A stretch of DNA of 44,105 bases, from assembly GCA_020049245.1 (NCBI GenBank), contig JAIFLB010000065.1, forward strand, positions 1 to 44,105, written 5' to 3'. A program made the position numbers and the translations under genes. Positions 7,327 through 13,383 of the stretch are shown piece after piece. Source of the DNA: Betaproteobacteria bacterium (GTDB lineage: Bacteria > Pseudomonadota > Gammaproteobacteria > Burkholderiales > Thiobacillaceae). A model generated the notes under the pieces. It worked only from the letters and a program-made list of their open reading frames with translations. It was not told the DNA's origin and ran no database searches. Position 1 is the first letter of the stretch. The number at the start of each line of letters is the position of its first letter.

Positions 7327-7980
7327 TCAGTCGATTGCTACTTCCTTGATCGATTTATGCGGAATGAAGATTCCGCAGCCATAACCACGATGCAAACCAA
7401 GGCCACGTTCCTGCAGGATCATCGATTGCATCAAGTCGATATCGTGCAGCATCAGGCTGTAACCGCCAATTACCCTTTTGGGGATGTGCATTCTCTGAGC
7501 CTTGCCAGGGATAAGGCCAGCTTTTATGCCAATCTCTTCCATCAAGCCTCTGATTCCATTTAGAAAAAGTGCCTCATCCTCGGTGTCTACAGAAACAAAA
7601 TGTGAATACAGCGTGGCATATGGCGTCACCGCTTTTTCTTTCAAGTCGCCTATGTGCAGCTTTCCCGCACCAGGATCAATTTCCTTGCCAACCAGTTCAC
7701 GTGCGTCGGCAACGTGTTCAACCGGCATCCGCAAAACCAGCTTGACGCGGCGGTTGATCACCAGATTTTCATTGCGTCCACTCGGTGTCGCATGCACGGG
7801 ATGAATGCCTGCATTGGCTAGATCGCGCAGCCAGGGGAGGTGTCTGACAATCTCTTCGAACAGCGCATAACCATGATCGGCAGGAATTTCGAAGCCGGTC
7901 AGGTCGAATTGAAGGTCGGTGACCTTGGGTGTGTAGTTGAGTCGCTTCAGCGCCTCCCACTCAGCGTTGTACATGCGCAT
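7327..7980 (-). CDS. Orphan Cas6/Cmx6-like RAMP-fold protein (CRISPR RNA endonuclease relative)
   Basis: The 217-residue product resembles the Cas6 subfamily of MYXAN-type CRISPR systems (Cmx6). It has an N-terminal DLTGFEIPADHGYALFEEI block with His36 as the candidate catalytic residue. It ends with the glycine-rich RAMP loop GLGLHRGYGCGIF at about residues 193-205, preceded by GGYSLMLHDI and SMILQERG. Typical Cmx6 proteins have about 200-230 aa. Canonical Cas6 enzymes cut CRISPR transcripts at repeat hairpins. Here no CRISPR repeats, other cas genes or spacers are found anywhere in 44 kb. The start ATG (7980) has AGGAAG 7 bases upstream, and only 3 bases separate it from the preceding 92-aa gene. 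It is co-transcribed with sulfur genes, divergent from dsrA. A function on non-CRISPR RNA, or pure RNA binding, is inferred. The assignment rests on motif recognition from memory. Confidence 0.72.
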   Translation of the reverse strand: MRMYNAEWEALKRLNYTPKVTDLQFDLTGFEIPADHGYALFEEIVRHLPWLRDLANAGIHPVHATPSGRNENLVINRRVKLVLRMPVEHVADARELVGKEIDPGAGKLHIGDLKEKAVTPYATLYSHFVSVDTEDEALFLNGIRGLMEEIGIKAGLIPGKAQRMHIPKRVIGGYSLMLHDIDLMQSMILQERGLGLHRGYGCGIFIPHKSIKEVAID

Positions 7981-7983
7981 GAA

Positions 7984-8262
7984 TCAACTTCCTTTCGAAG
8001 AGTCATCCGCATTAGCCAGCGGTGTGGCCCACTTTAGCATTTCATCGGCCCAGTACTTGGCGGTAACGGGATCGATATCGAAAACCGTGAAGCGAGCGCC
8101 GCGCTCTCGAATGCGTAAACGCAGCATCGGTGTGCCACCACCCTCATACAAGACTTCCTGGATTTCAATTTCTTGATTGCCAAAAGGGTTACGAAACTTC
8201 GCAATTGGATTTAGTTGGTTCATAATAAATAAGTATTTGGTGATCTGCTGATTATCTGACAT
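7984..8262 (-). CDS. Unrecognised 92-aa protein, first gene of the accessory operon
   Basis: The small product has a beta-rich core (EIEIQEVLYEGGGTPMLRLRIRERGARFTVFDIDP), then a helix with YWADEMLKWA and a polar tail. It has no cysteine, signal peptide or membrane segment. I do not recognise the family. Two starts are possible: ATG at 8262 (92 aa) or ATG at 8223 (79 aa, beginning MNQLNPIAKF). Neither has a strong ribosome site and the shorter one is equally credible. Its end carries the ribosome site of the Cas6-like gene, 3 bases downstream, so the two are almost certainly co-translated and may be functional partners. It lies 38 bases (or 77) downstream of a hairpin that pairs best as minus-strand RNA. 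Confidence 0.72.
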   Translation of the reverse strand: MSDNQQITKYLFIMNQLNPIAKFRNPFGNQEIEIQEVLYEGGGTPMLRLRIRERGARFTVFDIDPVTAKYWADEMLKWATPLANADDSSKGS

Positions 8263-8486
8263 TTTTAGTCAGGTATAGACACATCCCTCAGGGTTATTTT
8301 GAACCTACCCGAAAGGATAGGTTCTGGATTACCCGAGTGAAATACCCGGTTACCCCTTCGGAATGATGGTTAGGATGATAAGTGCTCCCTAATATGCATG
8401 CACTCGTTCCGTATGGCGTTTGTCTGCGGGAAGGTGCTGTGAATTGTGACGACACCCTGTAGTTAAGACTTCAAGGAGATATACAG
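8263..8486. promoter_or_regulatory. Divergent control region between dsrA and the accessory sulfur operon
   Basis: This 224-base gap must hold promoters for both the dsr operon and the minus-strand operon. Visible elements are a 24-base hairpin (8301-8324) and four TACCC-type direct repeats (TACCCG at 8306, 8330 and 8343, then TACCCC at 8351), which could be binding sites for a regulator. The dsrA ribosome site AAGGAGAT lies at 8473-8480. No confident -35/-10 pair could be chosen by eye. Confidence 0.6.
8301..8324 (-). other. Leader hairpin, continuous stem only as minus-strand RNA
   Basis: The arms GAACCTA and TAGGTTC are perfect complements, with CC/GG inside them and a four-base loop. On the plus strand the eighth pair is a C-A mismatch with loop GAAA. 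On the minus strand the same position is a U-G wobble, giving an uninterrupted 10-pair stem with loop UUUC. It lies 38 bases before the first start of the accessory operon, so it would be in that operon's 5' leader. Confidence 0.7.
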
Positions 8487-9785
8487 ATGGCAAAACCAAT
8501 GCATGAAACGCCGAACCTGGACGAACTCGAGACCGGCCCCTGGCCCTCATTTGTCACCGGTCTGAAGCGTCTGGCAAAAGATAACGACATGATGGTTGAC
8601 CTGATGGGTCAACTGGAAACCTCCTACCAGACCAAATTTGGTTACTGGAAGGGTGGTACCGTGGGTGTTGTTGGTTACGGTGGTGGTGTTATTCCCCGTT
8701 TTACCGAACTGAAGGACGAGAACGGCGCTCCCCGTTTCCCCGAAGCTGCTGAATTCCACACCCTGCGCATCCAGCCGCCCGCTGGTATGCATTACACCTC
8801 GGACCTGCTGCGTCAGTTGTCCGATGCCTGGTTGGAGACCGGTGGTTCTGGTCTGATTGCTTTCCACGGCCAGTCTGGCGACATCATGTTCCAGGGTATC
8901 AAGACTGAGAATGTGCAAAAGGCCTTCGACAAGTTCAATGAAATGGGCTTCGACTTGGGCGGTGCTGGTCCTGCATTGCGTACCTCCATGTCCTGCGTCG
9001 GTGCGGCTCGTTGCGAAATGTCGTGTTATGACGAAGCCCGCGCTCTGCGGACAGTCATCAACAACAACCTGGACGACATGCATCGCCCGTCACTGCCTTA
9101 CAAGTTCAAGTTCAAGTTCTCCGGTTGCCCGAACGACTGTATGAACGCCATCCAGCGTTCTGACATGGCGACCATCGGCACCTGGCGTGACAACATGCGC
9201 GCTGACGAGAAGCTGGCACGTGAGTGGTATGCCGCTCACAGCATCGAAGACACCATCAACATGGTTGTCAATCACTGTCCGACCAAGGCTATCCAGCTGA
9301 AAAAGAATGATGGTGCTGTCGCGGCTGAAGGCGTCACCAAAGTTGCGATCTCTGACGATCATTGCCTGGAAATTGACAACCATAACTGCGTGCGTTGCAT
9401 GCACTGTCTGAACGTTATGCCGGGCGCATTGCTGCCAGGTAAAGACAAGGGTGTCACCATCCTGGTTGGCGGCAAGGGCGTGCTGAAGATCGGCGCTTCG
9501 ATGGGTACCGTTGTGATTCCGTTCATGAAGATGGAATCCGATGATGATTTCGAGCGTTTGAACGACCTATCCCGCAGCATCCTCGACTTCTTCGCAGAAA
9601 ATGCGCTGGAGCATGAGCGTACCGGCGAGATGATCGAGCGTATTGGTCTGGTCAATTTCCTCGAAGGTCTCGATATCGAAATTGATCCCAGCATGATCGT
9701 GCATCCGCGTACGAATCCGTACTTCCGTTCGGATGATTGGGATGAGGAAGCTGAAAAGTGGTTCGAACGTAAGGCTGCTGCTTAA
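8487..9785 (+). CDS. dsrA: Reverse-type dissimilatory sulfite reductase, alpha subunit
   Basis: DsrA with DsrB forms the cytoplasmic alpha2beta2 sirohaem enzyme that oxidises DsrC-bound sulfane sulfur to sulfite in sulfur oxidisers. The 432-residue protein shows the sirohaem/[4Fe-4S] cysteines C170 and C176 (MSCVGAARCEMSC) and C214 and C218 (FSGCPNDC). An inserted ferredoxin domain uses C264, C301, C304 and C307 (NCVRCMHC). The ATG is preceded by AAGGAGAT with ideal spacing. The neighbouring dsrEFH and dsrL genes show that this is the oxidative, not the sulfate-reducing, type. It is the first gene of the plus-strand operon. A 90-base gap with a stem-loop separates it from dsrB. Confidence 0.97.
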   Translation: MAKPMHETPNLDELETGPWPSFVTGLKRLAKDNDMMVDLMGQLETSYQTKFGYWKGGTVGVVGYGGGVIPRFTELKDENGAPRFPEAAEFHTLRIQPPAGMHYTSDLLRQLSDAWLETGGSGLIAFHGQSGDIMFQGIKTENVQKAFDKFNEMGFDLGGAGPALRTSMSCVGAARCEMSCYDEARALRTVINNNLDDMHRPSLPYKFKFKFSGCPNDCMNAIQRSDMATIGTWRDNMRADEKLAREWYAAHSIEDTINMVVNHCPTKAIQLKKNDGAVAAEGVTKVAISDDHCLEIDNHNCVRCMHCLNVMPGALLPGKDKGVTILVGGKGVLKIGASMGTVVIPFMKMESDDDFERLNDLSRSILDFFAENALEHERTGEMIERIGLVNFLEGLDIEIDPSMIVHPRTNPYFRSDDWDEEAEKWFERKAAA

Positions 9786-9809
9786 CTCGGCTGCTGTGTA
9801 ATTACGAAG

Positions 9810-9841
9810 TTCCGTGGCGCTCTGGAAAGCGCGTCACGGAA
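9810..9841 (+). other. Stem-loop in the dsrA-dsrB gap
   Basis: TTCCGTG pairs with CACGGAA. Inside them GCGCT pairs with AGCGC around a CTGGAA loop, with a two-base GT bulge on the 3' side. This makes a 12-pair stem. It is followed by six A, not T, so it is not an intrinsic terminator. An mRNA-stability or processing element is more likely. Confidence 0.7.
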
Positions 9842-9875
9842 AAAAGTTTTCCGATCTTATTAGTTGGAGAAAAGT

Positions 9876-10949
9876 ATGGCTGAAAGGACTCATGAAACCA
9901 TCGAATCTGGCGCGCCGGATCCGATGCCCTACATGCACCCCGTAATGAAAGACAACTACGGCAAGTGGGTTTACCACTCACATCCGAAGCCGGGTGTTCT
10001 GTATCACCGTGCCGAAAACGGTGCTGAAGTGTGGACGGTCAAAGCGGGTACGCAACGCCAGATGGACCACTACACCATCCTCAAGTTGGCTGATATCGCT
10101 GATCAGTTTGCAGATGGTTATTTGCGCTTCACCACGCGTGCCAACATTGAGTATATGGTTACCGATAACAGCAAGGTCGAGCCGCTGATCAAGGCGCTGA
10201 CTGACAATGGTTTCCCGGTCGGTGGCACTGCCAACTCGGTTTCCATGATTGCGCATACCCAGGGCTGGTTACATTGCGACATTCCGGGTACGGATGCTTC
10301 CGGTGCGGTTAAAGCGCTGATGGATGAGTTGTATGACGAATTCATCAAGTGCGAAATGCCTAACCGCGTCAAGCTTTCAACCTCTTGTTGTGAAATCAAC
10401 TGCGGTGGTCAAGCGGATATTGCGATCGTGATACAGCATACCAAGCCGCCAAAGATCAACCATGATCTGGTCGCCAACGTCTGCGAACGTCCTTCCGTTG
10501 TTGCACGCTGCCCGGTTGCTGCGATCCGTCCGGCTCTGGTTAATGGGAAGCCTTCGCTGGAAGTTGACGAGAAGAAGTGCATTTGTTGCGGTGCCTGTTT
10601 CCCCCCGTGTCCCCCGATGCAGATCAACGACCCCGAGCACTCCAAGTTTGCAATCTGGGTCGGTGGCAAGAATTCCAACGCACGTTCGCGTCCGACCTTC
10701 CACAAGCTGGTTGCTTCCGGCATCCCGAACAACCCACCGCGGTGGCCTGAAGTCAGTGAGATCGTTAAAACCATTCTTGGTGCATACAAGGCAGATGGTC
10801 GTCCTTGGGAACGCATGAATGACTGGATCGACCGTATCGGTTGGCCTGCATTCTTCGAGAAAACTGGTCTGCCCTTCACCAAGTATCACATCGATAACTG
10901 GCGAGGTGGTCGTAGCAGCTTGAACGCATCTGCTCATATCCGCTTCTAA
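9876..10949 (+). CDS. dsrB: Reverse-type dissimilatory sulfite reductase, beta subunit
   Basis: The 357-residue protein is the beta subunit of DsrAB. The sirohaem-site cysteines are C134 (WLHCDIPGTDASG) and C171, C172 and C176 (STSCCEINCGG). The ferredoxin cluster uses C235, C238, C241 and C245 (CICCGACFPPC). The start is ATG at 9876, with GGAG 7 bases upstream. A TTG 12 bases further upstream is in frame but is itself part of the ribosome-site region. DsrB normally carries the catalytically competent sirohaem. It follows dsrA after a stem-loop and is followed by another stem-loop before dsrE. Confidence 0.97.
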   Translation: MAERTHETIESGAPDPMPYMHPVMKDNYGKWVYHSHPKPGVLYHRAENGAEVWTVKAGTQRQMDHYTILKLADIADQFADGYLRFTTRANIEYMVTDNSKVEPLIKALTDNGFPVGGTANSVSMIAHTQGWLHCDIPGTDASGAVKALMDELYDEFIKCEMPNRVKLSTSCCEINCGGQADIAIVIQHTKPPKINHDLVANVCERPSVVARCPVAAIRPALVNGKPSLEVDEKKCICCGACFPPCPPMQINDPEHSKFAIWVGGKNSNARSRPTFHKLVASGIPNNPPRWPEVSEIVKTILGAYKADGRPWERMNDWIDRIGWPAFFEKTGLPFTKYHIDNWRGGRSSLNASAHIRF

Positions 10950-10957
10950 TCCACTTT

Positions 10958-10976
10958 CCCGGGATCAAGTCCCGGG
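10958..10976 (+). other. Stem-loop in the dsrB-dsrE gap
   Basis: CCCGGGA and TCCCGGG are perfect 7-base complements around a TCAAG loop. A second short CCAC/GTGG pair flanks them (10951-10982). No T-tract follows. It sits immediately after the catalytic subunit genes and before the sulfur-transfer genes, where differential mRNA stability would set subunit ratios. Confidence 0.7.
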
Positions 10977-11014
10977 TGTGGTCGAAACCGATATTCGGAG
11001 ATAGGGATATTTAA

Positions 11015-11374
11015 ATGAAAATCGGCATTATGGTAAGTGAAGGGCCTTACAACCATCAGGCAAGCGACACGGCTTATCTGTTTGCGCGTAATGCCATTGA
11101 AAAGGGTCATTCCGTTCCGCGCGTGTTTTTCTATCACGATGGCGTAAATAACTCGACCAAGTTGACTCAGCCTCCTCAAGATGACCGCAATGTGGTGAAT
11201 CGCTGGTCGAAGCTGGCGGAAGATCATGGTGTTGACTTGGTGGTCTGCGTAGCTGCGGGCATGCGTCGCGGAATTACGGATGACATTCTGGCACCTGGTT
11301 TCCGTATTTCGGGTCTGGGCCAATTGGTTGAAGCCGGCATCCAGTGCGATCGCCTGGTGACTTTCGGCGACTAA
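11015..11374 (+). CDS. dsrE: DsrE sulfurtransferase subunit
   Basis: DsrE is part of the cytoplasmic DsrE2F2H2 hexamer that hands sulfane sulfur to DsrC. The 119-residue protein has the sulfur-binding cysteine at position 78 (LVVCVAAGMRRGI), the same number as the essential Cys78 of Allochromatium vinosum DsrE. It is a little shorter than that homologue (about 130 aa). It is followed after 10 bases by dsrF. DsrEFH is diagnostic of the oxidative Dsr pathway. Confidence 0.95.
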   Translation: MKIGIMVSEGPYNHQASDTAYLFARNAIEKGHSVPRVFFYHDGVNNSTKLTQPPQDDRNVVNRWSKLAEDHGVDLVVCVAAGMRRGITDDILAPGFRISGLGQLVEAGIQCDRLVTFGD

Positions 11375-11384
11375 GGGGATAACG

Positions 11385-11786
11385 ATGAGCGACATGATGG
11401 ATGACATGGACGAAGGCGGCGAAGGCGTCGTCAAGAAATTCATGTTCGTCAACCGCAAAGCGCCCCACGGCACGATCTATGCCTTGGAAGGTCTGGAAGT
11501 TGTGCTGATTTCGGCTGCTTTCGATCAGGATGTGAGCATGGTGTTCGTGGATGACGGCGTTTATGAGTTGATCAAGGGCGTCAACACCAAAGGTATCGAA
11601 GTCAAGGATTTCTCCAAGACCTATCGTGCGCTTGAAGGTTATGACATCGAAAAGCTGTATGTTGAAAAGGCATCAATGGATGCTCGCGGCCTCACTGAAG
11701 ATGATTTGATCGTCGATGTGACCGTGCTCGACAGCGCCGAGATGGCTAATCTCATGGCTGAACAAGACGTCGTGATCAGCTACTGA
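11385..11786 (+). CDS. dsrF: DsrF sulfurtransferase subunit
   Basis: This is the second subunit of the DsrEFH hexamer. The 133-residue protein aligns with the TusC/DsrF family: VKKFMFVNRKAPHGTIYALEGLEVVL, FDQDVSMVFVDDGVYEL and RALEGYDIEKLYV. It has no cysteine at all. The position that is Cys40 in A. vinosum DsrF (as I recall that sequence) is Ser in FDQDVSM. An acidic, Met/Asp-rich N-terminal extension (MSDMMDDMDEGGEG) precedes the domain. It lies 11 bases before dsrH. Confidence 0.94.
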   Translation: MSDMMDDMDEGGEGVVKKFMFVNRKAPHGTIYALEGLEVVLISAAFDQDVSMVFVDDGVYELIKGVNTKGIEVKDFSKTYRALEGYDIEKLYVEKASMDARGLTEDDLIVDVTVLDSAEMANLMAEQDVVISY

Positions 11787-11797
11787 GGGAGACGAAC

Positions 11798-12097
11798 ATG
11801 CTGCATATCGTGAATAAATCGGCTACAGAACGTAATTCGCTGGAAAGCGCCTTGCGGATGGCCACAAAGGGTTCTGCCGTGTTGCTGATTGAGGATGCTG
11901 TCTATGCAGCAACTCAGGGTAGCGTGGCGGCGGCGAAAATCAAATCGGCTATGGCCGATGTTCAGATTTATGCCTTGGGTCCTGATCTGGATGCGCGTGG
12001 TATGTCTTCGCGCGTTTTGGACGGAGTTAAAGTTGTTGATTATGGCGGTTTTGTGGACCTCGTTACCGAGCACAACAGCTGCCAATCCTGGTTGTAA
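11798..12097 (+). CDS. dsrH: DsrH sulfurtransferase subunit
   Basis: This is the third subunit of DsrEFH (TusB/DsrH family), 99 aa, with IVNKSATERNSLESAL, LGPDLDARGMSSRVL and VVDYGGFVDLVTEH. Its only cysteine is C95, near the end. At the position equivalent to the A. vinosum DsrH cysteine (as I remember that sequence) there is Ala18 (LESA). DsrE Cys78 is therefore the only conserved sulfur site left in the complex. The gene is followed after 20 bases, with an AAAGGAG site, by dsrC. Confidence 0.94.
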   Translation: MLHIVNKSATERNSLESALRMATKGSAVLLIEDAVYAATQGSVAAAKIKSAMADVQIYALGPDLDARGMSSRVLDGVKVVDYGGFVDLVTEHNSCQSWL

Positions 12098-12117
12098 TTT
12101 TTTTAAAGGAGTTCGCT

Positions 12118-12453
12118 ATGCCTATGGTTGAAGTTGCCGGCAAGAGTTTTGAGGTTGATGAGGAAGGCTATCTGACCAACCTGAACGATTGGAACCAGGA
12201 TATCGCTGAGTATCTGGCCAAGGAAGAAAAGGTTGAAATGACCGAGAGTCACTGGGACGTGGTCAACTTCCTGCGTGAATACTACGACGAGTATCAAATT
12301 GCTCCCGCCGTTCGCGTTCTGACCAAAGCTGTGGCCAAGAAACTCGGGCCTGAAAAAGGAAACAACAAGTATCTGTATGAGTTGTTCCCTTACGGACCCG
12401 CCAAGCAAGCCTGCAAAATCGCAGGTCTGCCGAAACCGACCGGATGTATCTAA
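12118..12453 (+). CDS. dsrC: DsrC sulfur carrier protein with both redox cysteines
   Basis: DsrC is the substrate shuttle of the pathway. Its flexible C-terminal arm carries sulfur between DsrEFH, DsrAB and DsrMKJOP. The 111-residue protein ends KQACKIAGLPKPTGCI, with the two diagnostic cysteines at positions 99 and 110 (penultimate), so it is a true DsrC rather than TusE or RspA. A strong ribosome site (AAAGGAG, 7 bases before ATG) suggests high translation. Three stem-loops follow the stop directly and may stabilise its transcript. This fits the known higher abundance of dsrC mRNA in other sulfur oxidisers. Confidence 0.97.
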   Translation: MPMVEVAGKSFEVDEEGYLTNLNDWNQDIAEYLAKEEKVEMTESHWDVVNFLREYYDEYQIAPAVRVLTKAVAKKLGPEKGNNKYLYELFPYGPAKQACKIAGLPKPTGCI

Positions 12454-12535
12454 TCGTTCCCGTCTGAACGATAAACTTGACGGGCTAGCCGCCCGTCAAG
12501 TCAGTTGCAAATAGAGTTTATCCAGCAATGCTGGA
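12454..12535 (+). other. Cluster of three stem-loops after dsrC
   Basis: Directly after the dsrC stop lies TCGTTC/GAACGA (12454-12471, loop CCGTCT). Next is the strongest one, ACTTGACGGGC/GCCCGTCAAGT (12475-12501, 11 perfect pairs, loop TAGCC). The third is TCCAGC/GCTGGA (12521-12535, loop AAT). None is followed by a T-tract, so read-through into dsrM is expected. Together they look like an exonuclease barrier or processing region protecting the upstream dsrC message. Confidence 0.75.
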
Positions 12536-12571
12536 AAGCAATGATTTTGATCTGCCAACGCAGAGGAACGG

Positions 12572-13309
12572 ATGACATCGTTAACCGTTATATACACGGG
12601 CTTAATGTATTTCGCGACCATCATTCTGATTGTCGGAATTGCTTACCGAATTTATGAGTACAGCCGGACACCGGCTCCTCTTGTGATACCTACTACGCCA
12701 GCGCCAACGACAAATAGTGGCGTAGTTCTTCGCATGGCACGTGAAGTTGTTTTGTTTGAATCGTTGTTCAAATCAAATAAGTGGATTTGGCTCTTCGGCT
12801 GGTTGTTCCATGTTGGACTTGCTTTAGTTCTGTTACGCCATATTCGTTATTTCCAAGAGCCCGTGTGGTTCTGGGTGGAGTTTATTCAGCCTTTTGGTAA
12901 ATATGCTAGTTTTATGATGATTGCTGGATTGGCTGGGCTCTGGGCGCGTCGTTTTCTGGTTGATCGCGTACGCTATATTTCCACGCCTTCCGACCATTTG
13001 ATGTTGGCTTTGTTAGTCGCGATCGGCATGTCAGGTGCAATGATGACTTTTGTCACGCATACAGACATTGTTGCGTTGAAGGCTTTTGCGCTTGGTTTGG
13101 TTGTATTTGATTTACAACCTGTGCCAGAAGACCCGCTTCTGTTGATCCATCTTGGATTAGTTGCCTTGTTGATGATTATTTTTCCGGTCAGTAAGTTATT
13201 GCATGCACCCGGTATTTTCTTCAGTCCAACAAGAAACCAAAAGGATGATCCACGTACCACCCGTCACATTGCGCCCTGGGCTGCAGCGTTGGAGCGTGAC
13301 AAGATCTGA
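12572..13309 (+). CDS. dsrM: DsrM, cytochrome b-type membrane subunit of DsrMKJOP
   Basis: This 245-residue integral membrane protein resembles NarI. It binds two b haems and exchanges electrons between DsrK and the quinone pool. I see about five or six hydrophobic segments, with histidines in LFGWLFHVGLALVLLRHIRYF and in LLIHLGLVALLM that suit haem ligation. It ends in a charged cytoplasmic tail. The start ATG follows GAGGAA. The coding sequence is visibly lower in G+C than dsrA: two 60-base lines at 12901-13020 have about 29 G+C each, against 38 for 8761-8820. dsrK follows after 74 bases, a gap without a convincing stem-loop. Confidence 0.93.
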   Translation: MTSLTVIYTGLMYFATIILIVGIAYRIYEYSRTPAPLVIPTTPAPTTNSGVVLRMAREVVLFESLFKSNKWIWLFGWLFHVGLALVLLRHIRYFQEPVWFWVEFIQPFGKYASFMMIAGLAGLWARRFLVDRVRYISTPSDHLMLALLVAIGMSGAMMTFVTHTDIVALKAFALGLVVFDLQPVPEDPLLLIHLGLVALLMIIFPVSKLLHAPGIFFSPTRNQKDDPRTTRHIAPWAAALERDKI

Positions 13310-13383
13310 GCAAGGTTGCTTTGCCTGCTTCAGAATCCTTTTCAGCTAGAGTCAATCACGGAAACAAGAGTTAAGGAGCCAAC

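Noticed and set aside
7258..8486. A CRISPR array next to the Cas6-like gene
   Set aside because: No direct repeat of 20 bases or more recurs with regular spacing here or elsewhere in the window. The TACCC repeats are six bases long and irregularly spaced.
8473..8489. AAGGAGATATACAG before dsrA resembles the leader of a common expression vector
   Set aside because: The flanks are natural divergent-operon sequence and no other vector feature is present. It is simply a near-ideal ribosome site.
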